From Sulfitobacter sp. OXR-159 (lineage in GTDB: Bacteria > Pseudomonadota > Alphaproteobacteria > Rhodobacterales > Rhodobacteraceae), in NCBI RefSeq assembly GCF_034377145.1, contig NZ_CP139708.1, forward strand, positions 171,960 to 235,959: 64,000 nucleotides of DNA, given 5' to 3'. Shown one piece after another: positions 7,850 through 15,385 of the stretch. Every line of letters begins with the position of its first letter. Position 1 is the first letter of the stretch. The notes beneath the pieces were generated by a model. That model saw only the letters and a list, made by a program, of their open reading frames with translations, was not told where the DNA came from and ran no database searches. A program made the position numbers and the translations under genes.

Positions 7850-8808
7850 GCGGCGATCTGATCGGCCCCGTCGCCGTGCTCGACGCGATGCCGGAGGATA
7901 TGCAGAACAAAGTGCGCGGCTATGCCGATGGGCTCGACCTGCGCTTTGCGGCGTCCTATTCCGAAGAGGATTTTGCCGAGACGGTGAAAGGTGCCGCCTA
8001 TATCGTTCCGCGCGGGCGGGGGCTTCCTGCCTCGGTTCTGCGCGGGGCCGATAGCGTGCGCCTCGTGCATCAATGGGGCACCGGGTATGACAAGATCCCG
8101 GTGGATCTGGCGAAAGAAATGGGCGTGACCGTGGCGCGCAGCCCCGGCGTTAACGCCCCCACCATTGCGGATCTCACCATCGGCATGATGATCGCCGCCC
8201 TGCGCCGCATTCCGCTGCACTATAACAACACCCGCGCGGGCAAGTGGATCGTGCCAGAAATCGTCCCCGGCGCGCGGGACCTCAGCAGTCAAAAGGTCGG
8301 GCTGATCGGTTTTGGTGCCATCGGGCAACTCGTGGCGAAACGGCTGACGGGCTTTGACTGCGAGGTGCTCTACTACCGCCGCTCAGGGGAGGCTGAAGGC
8401 ACCAGCGCGCGCTATGCCGAGCGCGATGAAATCCTTGAGACCTGCGATATCGTCAGCCTGCACATGCCGCTGACGGAGGCGTCGCACCACACCATCGGCA
8501 CGCCGGAACTGGCACGAATGAAATCCGACGCCCTACTGGTCAACACCGGGCGCGGCGGGCTGATTGATGAGGCGGCCCTAATCGACACGCTCACCCACAA
8601 ACGTATCGCCGGAGCGGCCTTGGATGTCTTCACCGAAGAGCCCGTCGAGCCAGACAACCCGCTTCTGCGGCTCGATAACGTCCTGCCCCTGCCCCACATC
8701 GGCGGCCACAGCGAGGATAACCTCAAACGTATGGTCGGCCATTGGGCCAGCAACATCCGCGCTTTTCACGAAGGGCGCGGGATCGATGAAAGCTACCTTG
8801 TGACCTGA
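7846..8808 (+). CDS. D-isomer-specific 2-hydroxyacid dehydrogenase
   Basis: This is a 320-residue NAD(P)-dependent dehydrogenase. It shows the Rossmann motif GFGAIG at about residue 157, the NTGRGGLID segment with the substrate arginine, and the catalytic HIGGH histidine near the end. Family members reduce 2-oxo acids, or aldehyde acids such as glyoxylate and hydroxypyruvate, to D-2-hydroxy acids. Its ATG overlaps the aldehyde dehydrogenase stop (ATGA), so it is translationally coupled. It may recycle a 2-oxo acid or glyoxylate made by the aldolases; the substrate is unknown. Confidence 0.9.
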   Translation: MSGDLIGPVAVLDAMPEDMQNKVRGYADGLDLRFAASYSEEDFAETVKGAAYIVPRGRGLPASVLRGADSVRLVHQWGTGYDKIPVDLAKEMGVTVARSPGVNAPTIADLTIGMMIAALRRIPLHYNNTRAGKWIVPEIVPGARDLSSQKVGLIGFGAIGQLVAKRLTGFDCEVLYYRRSGEAEGTSARYAERDEILETCDIVSLHMPLTEASHHTIGTPELARMKSDALLVNTGRGGLIDEAALIDTLTHKRIAGAALDVFTEEPVEPDNPLLRLDNVLPLPHIGGHSEDNLKRMVGHWASNIRAFHEGRGIDESYLVT

Positions 8809-8815
8809 ACAACGC

Positions 8816-8839
8816 CCCGGCCTGACCTGTCGGGCCGGG
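8816..8839. terminator. Hairpin terminator between convergent operons
   Basis: A 7-bp GC stem (CCCGGCC with GGCCGGG) and 10-nt loop lie between the hydroxyacid dehydrogenase stop at 8808 and the NIPSNAP stop at 8848. There is no strong T run, so it may act from both sides. Confidence 0.6.
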
Positions 8840-8847
8840 ACCGCCGC

Positions 8848-9162
8848 TTAGCCTTCGAGCGGGATGGGCATCAGGATCTTATTGGTCTGGCGCACCAGAT
8901 ATCCCGCCTCGGCGCTTTTCTTGAGGTAAGTCTGCCACTCAGGGTCCGCCGCCATCTGCGCGCGGCGCGCCGCCCGGTCGGCGGCATCCTGATAGGCCCA
9001 GATATGCACGAAGGAATTCACGTCGCCCGTCTCGACCTGCGCATAGATCACTGGCGCGCCGAGGATGCGTTTCTGTGCGGGGAAGCCGAACTCCGCATAG
9101 AGGGCGAGGTGTTTCTTGATCGTGCCGGGGCGGCAGCAATAGGTGCGGTGGTCGTAGATCAT
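8848..9162 (-). CDS. NIPSNAP-family protein
   Basis: This is a small 104-residue protein with a ferredoxin-like (dimeric alpha-beta barrel) NIPSNAP fold, beginning MIYDHRTY and containing the family FVHIWAY segment. The open frame reaches 9309, but the upstream part overlaps the GntR gene. ATG 9162 is preferred, with AAGG before it. It starts 26 bp after the GntR stop in the same direction and is probably the last gene of the lar operon. The biochemical role of bacterial NIPSNAP proteins is unclear; some behave like small monooxygenase or isomerase folds. Confidence 0.82.
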   Translation of the reverse strand: MIYDHRTYCCRPGTIKKHLALYAEFGFPAQKRILGAPVIYAQVETGDVNSFVHIWAYQDAADRAARRAQMAADPEWQTYLKKSAEAGYLVRQTNKILMPIPLEG

Positions 9163-9187
9163 AAAGGGGCCTTTCGGGGTGTTGGCG

Positions 9188-9904
9188 TCATGCGATACCG
9201 GCGTGGTCGGTGATCCGGGCCCGCGCCTGCAACAGGTGATAGGCCATCGATACGCCCGCGGCTTCGCTGTCGCCCGCACGGATCGCTTCAAGGATTTGGC
9301 GGTGCTCATTGATCACCACGTCGATCCGCGCTTGCGAGCCTTGGCGGGTCAGTTTTTGCGCCACGTCGATCCCCTGTTCGATGGATCCGCGGGCGCAGTC
9401 GAGCATTTGCACGAAGACCTCATTGCCCGAGGCCGCCGCGATGGCGCGGTGGAATTGGTAATCGGCGTCAAAAGACGGATCGCGCGCCTGCATGGATGCC
9501 TCCAGCGCCTGCAAGGCTGCCTCGATCCGGGCGATATCCTTGGGGCCGGCCCGTTGCGCGGCCATATGCGCGGTGGCCTTTTCGATCGTGATCCGCGCCT
9601 CCATCGCGCGCATCAGCCCGGCAACCGACCCCGCCGTGGCATATTCAATCAGCTTTTCCGAAGGCCGCCGCCGCACGAAAGTACCCACGCCGCGCCGCGC
9701 CTCGACCAGCCCGTCCTCTTGCAACTTACGCAGCGCCTCACGCACCACGGGGCGGGACACGCCGAAGGCCGTGGCGATCTGGTTTTCCGACGGCAGCTTT
9801 TCGCCTTGGGCGAGTTTGTTCGACACGATCTGTTCAAGCACCTGCCCGTAAAGCTGGTCGGCCAATGTCTGGCGTTTCTTGATCTTTAGTTTCGGTGTTG
9901 TCAC
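9188..9904 (-). CDS. GntR-family regulator, FCD (FadR-like) type
   Basis: This is a 238-residue regulator with an N-terminal winged helix (LPSENQIATAFGVSRPVVREAL, about residues 37-58) and a helical FCD domain (DADYQFHRAIAAASGN; NEHRQI). These proteins sense organic acids. It begins with GTG 3 bp after the larB stop, so it belongs to the same transcript. The same operon starts with another FCD regulator (11378-12133), so one transcript carries two related repressors. Confidence 0.93.
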   Translation of the reverse strand: MTTPKLKIKKRQTLADQLYGQVLEQIVSNKLAQGEKLPSENQIATAFGVSRPVVREALRKLQEDGLVEARRGVGTFVRRRPSEKLIEYATAGSVAGLMRAMEARITIEKATAHMAAQRAGPKDIARIEAALQALEASMQARDPSFDADYQFHRAIAAASGNEVFVQMLDCARGSIEQGIDVAQKLTRQGSQARIDVVINEHRQILEAIRAGDSEAAGVSMAYHLLQARARITDHAGIA

Positions 9905-9907
9905 CGG

Positions 9908-10615
9908 CTACCCTCCCGCCGCGGCGCGGCGCATCATATTGGCCAGTCGCAACGCCGAAGTCGCAGCCCCATAGCCGTTGTCGATGTTCACCACCGTGAC
10001 CCCCGGCGCACAGCTGGCGAGTATCGAATCGAGCGCGACCCTCCCGCCGCGGGCCACACCATAGCCCACGGAGGTCGGCACACCAATCACCACCCCCGGC
10101 ACAAGCCCGGCTACGACCGACGGCAGGGCCGCGTCCATCCCGGCAAAGACAATCACGACATCCATTTCACGCAGCATTTCTTCCCGCGCGAGCAGCCGCC
10201 ACAGCCCGGCCACGCCTACATCCGACACTTCGGTCGCGTCCATGCCGCCATAGGCCAGCGTGCGCCGCGCTTCGGCCATGGGCGCGTAATCAGAGGTGCC
10301 TGCACTGACGAGGGCGATGCGGGGATCGCGGGCCAAAGGCCCGATCTCTCCTAGAATGGCGGTGCGCGAGGCGGTGCAGTAATCGACCGATTGGGCCAGA
10401 TTGTCCGGCAAGTCGTCAAACTGTTCTGCCGTCAGCCGGCTCAGCAACAGCCTCCGGCCCTCCGCTGCCGCATCGCCGATGATCGCGGCAATCTGCGCCA
10501 CCGCTTTATGCTCGCACAGCACGGCCTCTTCGATGCCGATGCGCCCGCCGCGGCCCCGGTCAAAGGTCACGTCTGGATGCCCGTCGGGGCCTTTCTCATT
10601 GATGGACAAATGCAC
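9908..10615 (-). CDS. larB: LarB, nickel-pincer cofactor biosynthesis protein
   Basis: LarB carboxylates and hydrolyses nicotinic acid adenine dinucleotide to give pyridinium-3,5-biscarboxylic acid mononucleotide, the first step in making the nickel-pincer nucleotide of lactate racemase. The protein has the PurE-like core with VSAGTSDYAPMAEA, VVIVFAGMDAALPSVVAGL and GVPTSVGYG. The start is uncertain: GTG at 10615, TTG at 10609 (GAGGA 7 nt upstream) or ATG at 10657 are all in frame. All overlap the larE end, so translation is coupled. Neither LarC (nickel insertion) nor LarA is in the window. Confidence 0.9.
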   Translation of the reverse strand: MHLSINEKGPDGHPDVTFDRGRGGRIGIEEAVLCEHKAVAQIAAIIGDAAAEGRRLLLSRLTAEQFDDLPDNLAQSVDYCTASRTAILGEIGPLARDPRIALVSAGTSDYAPMAEARRTLAYGGMDATEVSDVGVAGLWRLLAREEMLREMDVVIVFAGMDAALPSVVAGLVPGVVIGVPTSVGYGVARGGRVALDSILASCAPGVTVVNIDNGYGAATSALRLANMMRRAAAGG

Positions 10616-11381
10616 TTCCTCTTGAATAGGCCCGCAGATCCACCGCACGCCCGTCATCCGTGGCCCGCCGGACCTGCGTCAAAATCGCCGCGCGCTTTTG
10701 CGCGGAAAGACCTTCATAGAGAGGCGGATCAAGCTCCACCACCCAGCCCCCGCGCAAGCGCCGGCAGCGCAGGGTGATATTGCCCAACTCCGCGCGCAGC
10801 AAGGTTTCGACCCGGTCGATCACCGCCAAGTCCACAGGCTCCACCCGCAGGCCGGTCTCAATCCGGCTGGCCAAACAAGGGGCCGCGGGCAGTTCGGCCA
10901 GTTCCCCCAGCCCGAGCGCGCGGGCCAAGGCGCGCACATCGGCTTTTGACATCTGCGCATCGACGAACGGGTGCAGCACGCCATGCTCCGCCGCAGCCTG
11001 CAAACCGGGGCGGTAGTCTGACAGATCGTCGGTATTGGTGCCCGCCGCCACCAACGGCCCCATCCGCGCCAATGTGCCATAGAGGTTGGACTTGCAAAAA
11101 TAGCAGCGGTTCACCGGGTTGGCGCGGTAGGACGGATCGGCGAATTCGCCCGCATCCACCAGTTTCAGCGGCAGGCCCCAAGCGGCTGCAAAGTCTTTCA
11201 CCCGCGCCGTCGCCGCCGAAGGGACCGCAGCCGAAACCGCGTGGCAAAGCGTAACCCCCTCCGTCCCCCGCACCTTGGCCGCGGCGGCAGAGAGGGTAAG
11301 GCTATCGATCCCCCCGCTAAGCGCGATGGTCAACGATGCGGGCCGCGCGAGGGCGGCTTGGAGCGCGGCAGGAACCGTCAC
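10596..11381 (-). CDS. larE: LarE, sulfur transferase of nickel-pincer cofactor synthesis (three-cysteine type)
   Basis: This is a 261-residue PP-loop ATPase (SGGIDS at residues 22-27) that activates the LarB product and adds sulfur. It has Cys93 and Cys96 (RCYFCKS) as well as Cys169 (PAPCLASR; the sulfur-donating position in Lactobacillus LarE). LarE homologues with three cysteines are known to hold a [4Fe-4S] cluster and may act catalytically, whereas the one-cysteine form sacrifices its own sulfur. It starts with GTG at 11381, overlapping the stop of the upstream GntR gene (GTGA), and overlaps larB downstream. Confidence 0.93.
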   Translation of the reverse strand: MTVPAALQAALARPASLTIALSGGIDSLTLSAAAAKVRGTEGVTLCHAVSAAVPSAATARVKDFAAAWGLPLKLVDAGEFADPSYRANPVNRCYFCKSNLYGTLARMGPLVAAGTNTDDLSDYRPGLQAAAEHGVLHPFVDAQMSKADVRALARALGLGELAELPAAPCLASRIETGLRVEPVDLAVIDRVETLLRAELGNITLRCRRLRGGWVVELDPPLYEGLSAQKRAAILTQVRRATDDGRAVDLRAYSRGSAFVHQ

Positions 11382-12133
11382 TCGCCCAATCCATTCTCTG
11401 TCTTGAGCTGCGCCAAGAGACGCCCGCTCGACATTTGAAGGTGGTCGCGCATCCGCTGGCGCGCCCGTTCGGCATCGCCCTGAGCAATAGAGGCCGCAAT
11501 GTCATAGTGCTCCTGAATGGCGTCCCGGCTTTCGCCGCCGCGTTTCAATGCTTGCAAACGCCCGGCCAGCATCGTCTCGCGCAGGCTGGCGACAAGGTAG
11601 TTGAAAAGGCTGAGATAATAGCTGTTCCCGGTCGCCTCACAAACCGCGCGGTGAAAGGCGAGGTCGGCGCTGACCCCACTCGCAACCGCGGGGCCGCCGA
11701 TTTTGTTGCTTTGGTCATAGGCGGCGGCGGCGCGCTGGATCTCCTGGCAGGCTTCGGGCGTTGCACGGGCGGCGGCGATGGCGGCGGCTTCGATCTCAAG
11801 CCCCATGCGCAACTCTAGGATCTGCTCAAGCTTACGCTGGCTTTCCATATCCCGCTCAGGAATCGCAAAGCCCTGCCGGGGCCGATCACTGGCCACAAAT
11901 GCCCCACGGCCCTGGCGGCTGGAAAGCATGCCTTCCGCCTTGAGCCGCGAGACAGCCTCCCGGATCACGGTGCGACTGACATCGAAATCGCTGGCCAAGG
12001 TGGTTTCCGACGGCAGCACATCCCCCACGCCCCAAATGCCGTTCACGACATTATGGCGCAGGACTTCCGTCACTTGATCGCTGAGCGTCGCACCATCGAC
12101 GAGGGGCGCAGTCGCCTGAAGATTTCCAGTCAT
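11378..12133 (-). CDS. GntR-family regulator, FCD type, leading the lar operon
   Basis: This is a 251-residue FadR-like regulator with a winged helix (LPSETTLASDFDVSRTVIREAV) and an FCD domain (ADLAFHRAVCEATGN; EHYDIA). ATG 12133 is used; the frame is open to 12175. It is the first gene of the GntR-larE-larB-GntR-NIPSNAP operon and is transcribed away from the TAXI-TRAP operon, so it probably controls both from the shared 254-bp region. Confidence 0.93.
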   Translation of the reverse strand: MTGNLQATAPLVDGATLSDQVTEVLRHNVVNGIWGVGDVLPSETTLASDFDVSRTVIREAVSRLKAEGMLSSRQGRGAFVASDRPRQGFAIPERDMESQRKLEQILELRMGLEIEAAAIAAARATPEACQEIQRAAAAYDQSNKIGGPAVASGVSADLAFHRAVCEATGNSYYLSLFNYLVASLRETMLAGRLQALKRGGESRDAIQEHYDIAASIAQGDAERARQRMRDHLQMSSGRLLAQLKTENGLGE

Positions 12134-12387
12134 AATAACAACATCCTTTCGCCGATTGGAGCACCTGTATGACAAGCTGTCAATAATCAGTAACTAAGGC
12201 CATTCGCTGCATTACAAGCAGAATACAACATTACAAGCGAGAGGAAATCCCCCTAAATTTGTATTTTTAATTGACAGGTTGACGATTCCCCCGCAGTCTG
12301 CGGTCCTACGGCAAGAGGATGTCAGGGGGGAGCCCGGAACCCATCCAGTTACTGCCGATACACAGTTAAAACTCGGGAGGAGTTTCT
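12134..12387. promoter_or_regulatory. Divergent promoter region of lar operon and TAXI-TRAP operon
   Basis: These 254 bp hold no gene. They are AT-richer than their surroundings. At 12170-12182 lies an inverted repeat TGACA-agc-TGTCA, which suits a GntR/FCD dimer. A TTGACA at 12271-12276 could be a -35 element of a plus-strand promoter, although no good -10 was found at the usual spacing. GGAGGAG just before 12388 is the ribosome site of the binding-protein gene. Confidence 0.5.
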
Positions 12388-13347
12388 ATGTCACCAATGT
12401 TGAAATCACTGCGCCGCACCGCTGCGGCCACCATCCTTTTCACCGTCGCCGGCGTTGCCGCACATGCGCAGAGCTTTGTCATGGCCACCGGCCAGCAGGG
12501 CGGGTCGTGGTATCCCGTGGGCGGCGCGATCAAGGCGATTGTTGAGCGTGAGAACCCCGATATGGACATCACCGTCACGCCAGGCGCGGGCGTGTCGAAC
12601 GTGGTCGGCGTGGACGCGGGCCGCTTTGGCATCGCATTCGCCAACTCGATCTCAACCGTGGACAGCCTGTCGGGCAAAGAGCCTTTCCGCAAGGCGACCA
12701 CCAATGTCTGCAACCTTGGCATTCTCTATCCGCAGTATTTCCAGATCGTCGCGCTTGAGGATTCCGGCATCAAGACCATCGCCGACATGAAGGGCAAACG
12801 CCTGACCACGCAACAGCTTGGTAACACCGGCGAATTCCTGACGCGCGAGCTTTTGTCGACTGCTGACATGACGTTCGATGATCTTGATAGCGTGGCCAAC
12901 ACGTCCTATTCCGACTCTGCTTCGCAGATGAAAGACGGTCAGGCTGATTTCTTCACCCTTGGCTCGTCGCTGCCGACCGGTTCGGTCATGGATCTGGCAT
13001 CCTCGCGCAAAATCCGTCTGATCGACGTGGACGAAGAGACCTTTGCCTATTTCAAAGACAAGAACGCCGCCTTCCAGCGTCGCGAAGTCAAAGCGGGCGC
13101 CTATCCCGGTTTCGATGAGACCGTGCACGCGATCAGCTACGACACCCATATGGTCGCGCCCTGCGACTATGACGGTGAGATCATCAAATCGGTGCTCGGC
13201 GCGATTGCTGACAACAACGACAGCTTTGCCGCGATCAGCAAATCCATGGCTGACCTGACGGTTGAGGAAATGGCCACCGACATCGGTGTGCCGTTCCACC
13301 CCGCCGCGAAAGAGTTCTACGCCGAGCGTGGCATCTCGGGGATGTAA
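12388..13347 (+). CDS. TAXI-family TRAP transporter solute-binding protein
   Basis: This is a 319-residue periplasmic binding protein of the TAXI family. It has a signal peptide of about 28 residues ending AHAQ and the family start FVMATGQQGGSWYPVGGAI. It also contains GAGVSNVVGVDAGRFGIAFANS, where ligand contacts are expected. A strong ribosome site (GGAGGAG) precedes the ATG. TAXI systems take up carboxylates such as glutamate or 2-oxoglutarate. The neighbours (a GlcD-like flavoprotein, a ThDP enzyme and lar genes) suggest a hydroxy or oxo acid. Confidence 0.93.
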   Translation: MSPMLKSLRRTAAATILFTVAGVAAHAQSFVMATGQQGGSWYPVGGAIKAIVERENPDMDITVTPGAGVSNVVGVDAGRFGIAFANSISTVDSLSGKEPFRKATTNVCNLGILYPQYFQIVALEDSGIKTIADMKGKRLTTQQLGNTGEFLTRELLSTADMTFDDLDSVANTSYSDSASQMKDGQADFFTLGSSLPTGSVMDLASSRKIRLIDVDEETFAYFKDKNAAFQRREVKAGAYPGFDETVHAISYDTHMVAPCDYDGEIIKSVLGAIADNNDSFAAISKSMADLTVEEMATDIGVPFHPAAKEFYAERGISGM

Positions 13348-13371
13348 TCCACCCCTGACGAAAAACGGGTC

Positions 13372-13403
13372 GGTCGGGGCAGCGCGCTCCGCCCGGCCCG
13401 ACC
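13372..13403 (+). other. Hairpin between binding-protein and permease genes
   Basis: A 7-bp stem (GGTCGGG with CCCGACC) encloses an 18-nt GC-rich loop in the 132-bp gap. Hairpins here often protect or partly end the transcript, so the binding protein is made in excess of the permease. This reading is inferred. Confidence 0.45.
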
Positions 13404-13479
13404 TCATACTGGCCCCCGCCGCGCGCGCTCAGCGCAGCTGCGCTTCCGGCTGCTTTCCACTCTAGACGCGAGAACCCCC

Positions 13480-15354
13480 ATGCAACTGTCGATCTTACTG
13501 GACAAGATGCCCCTGATTACCCGTATAGCAAGGCTGATCCTGGTCGGTATGGCTGTGTGGCATCTCTACGTCGCCTTCGTTGGCCCGCCCAACCCTTATA
13601 TCATGCGGGGCGTGCACGTCGCTCTCGCGCTTTTGCTGATCTTCCTTACTGTCGACCGCAAAGGTCTGCGCAACGATGTGCCAAGTTGGTATGACGTGGT
13701 GATCGGTATCGTGGCTGCGGGCGCTGCACTTTATCCGTCATTCAACCTTAATTACATCACGCAACGGTTTCTCTACGTTGACCCGCTGATGCCGATGGAT
13801 ATCGTGGTGGGGATCACGCTGGTTGTTCTCTTGTTGGAGGGCACGCGCCGGATGCTTGGGCCGATGCTGCCCATCACCGCTCTTTTGTTTCTCGGCTACG
13901 GTCTGGCCTTCACCTCGACGCTGCCTTCGGTGATCCTTGAGCAGTTGTTCATGACGCCCGAAGGCATCTTCGGTATCCCGATTGCGGTATCGGCGACCTA
14001 TATGGTGCTGTTCATCTTGTTCGGCTCTCTGGTAGAGCGGATGGGCGTGGGCCAACTCTTTATGGATTTCGCTGTGGCGCTTACCGGGCGTCAGGTTGGC
14101 GGCCCGGCCAAGGTGGCCTGCGTGACCTCCGGCCTCTTCGGCTCGGTTTCCGGCTCTGCCGTGGCCAATGTGATGACGACCGGCACCTTCTCTATCCCGC
14201 TGATGAAACGCATGGGGTTCAAACCCGCCTTCGCGGGCGCGGTAGAGGCCGTGGCGTCGACGGGCGGTCAGATCATGCCCCCCGTGATGGGGGCTGCGGC
14301 CTTTGTCATGGCGGAATATCTCGGCGTGGGATACCTGACGGTCGCGAAATATGCGCTGGCCCCCGCGGTTCTGTTCTATGTCGCGCTCTTCGCGGCGGTC
14401 CATTTTGAGGCCAAGCGCAAGGGCATCGGCTCGGTCCCGAAAGAGGATCAAGTGCCGCTGAAAATCGTGCTGCTTGAACGCGGCCACCTGTTCTTGCCGT
14501 TGGCGATTATCGTGGGCGTGCTGATGATGGGCTACTCTGCACCCTATGCAGCACTTTGCGGTATCATCTCGGTCGTGCCGGTCGCGGCCCTGCGCAAGAC
14601 GACACGGCATTACGTCACCATCGACAACATCCTCGAAGCGCTTGAGGGCGGCGCGCGCAACGTGCTGGCGATTGCCGCGGCCTGTGCCTGTGCGGGCATC
14701 GTGGTGGGCGTGATCGACATTACCGGCCTTGGCCTCACCTTCTCGAACTTCGTGATCGAAGCGGCCCAAGACACGCTGGTCATCGCGCTGTTCCTGTCGA
14801 TGATCGCGGGCATCATCCTTGGTATGGGGATGCCGACAACACCCGCCTATATCGTGCAGGTCGCCCTGCTGGTTCCGGCGCTGGTGAAGCTGGGCGTACA
14901 GGTCGGAGCGGCGCACCTTTTCGTGTTCTACTTCGCCATCCTGTCGGCCATCACACCCCCCGTCGCCATGGCGGTCTATGCAGCCAACACCCTATCGCAC
15001 GCCAAGATCGTCGAGGCGAGTTGGGCTGCGGTGAAACTCGGTGCCACCGGCTTTATCGTGCCCTTCATGTTCGTCTATGAACCGGCGATCCTGATGCAGG
15101 GTTCGGTCACCCAGATCACGCTGGTCCTGTTGCAGGCCACCATTGGCGTCATCCTGCTGGCCGCCGCCTTGCAGCGCTACTACTTTGGCAGACTGTCCAA
15201 CATGCTGTCGGTGGTGCTGTTCGGGGCGTCCTTGCTGCTGATTTATCCCGATCTGCGGCTCACCGCCTCGGGGTTTGTCATCGCGGGCGTTATCCTGGCC
15301 TTCCAAAAGGCCAGGAACCCCAGCCCGAAAAGCCAAGCCGCCACACATACTTAA
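13480..15354 (+). CDS. TRAP transporter fused permease (4TM + 12TM)
   Basis: This is a 624-residue inner-membrane protein. The N-terminal section has hydrophobic segments of the fused small-subunit type. The rest is a DctM-like domain with the conserved GMGMPTTPAYI and GLFGSVSGSAVANVMTTG segments. Fused permeases pair with TAXI binding proteins and use a sodium or proton gradient. It belongs with the binding protein 132 bp upstream. Confidence 0.95.
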   Translation: MQLSILLDKMPLITRIARLILVGMAVWHLYVAFVGPPNPYIMRGVHVALALLLIFLTVDRKGLRNDVPSWYDVVIGIVAAGAALYPSFNLNYITQRFLYVDPLMPMDIVVGITLVVLLLEGTRRMLGPMLPITALLFLGYGLAFTSTLPSVILEQLFMTPEGIFGIPIAVSATYMVLFILFGSLVERMGVGQLFMDFAVALTGRQVGGPAKVACVTSGLFGSVSGSAVANVMTTGTFSIPLMKRMGFKPAFAGAVEAVASTGGQIMPPVMGAAAFVMAEYLGVGYLTVAKYALAPAVLFYVALFAAVHFEAKRKGIGSVPKEDQVPLKIVLLERGHLFLPLAIIVGVLMMGYSAPYAALCGIISVVPVAALRKTTRHYVTIDNILEALEGGARNVLAIAAACACAGIVVGVIDITGLGLTFSNFVIEAAQDTLVIALFLSMIAGIILGMGMPTTPAYIVQVALLVPALVKLGVQVGAAHLFVFYFAILSAITPPVAMAVYAANTLSHAKIVEASWAAVKLGATGFIVPFMFVYEPAILMQGSVTQITLVLLQATIGVILLAAALQRYYFGRLSNMLSVVLFGASLLLIYPDLRLTASGFVIAGVILAFQKARNPSPKSQAATHT

Positions 15355-15385
15355 ATCTTAGAACGAACGAAACGGAGCCTTCTCC

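Noticed and set aside
12279..12545. 88-codon open frame overlapping the TAXI binding-protein start
   Set aside because: It overlaps a clear signal peptide in another frame and has no family similarity.
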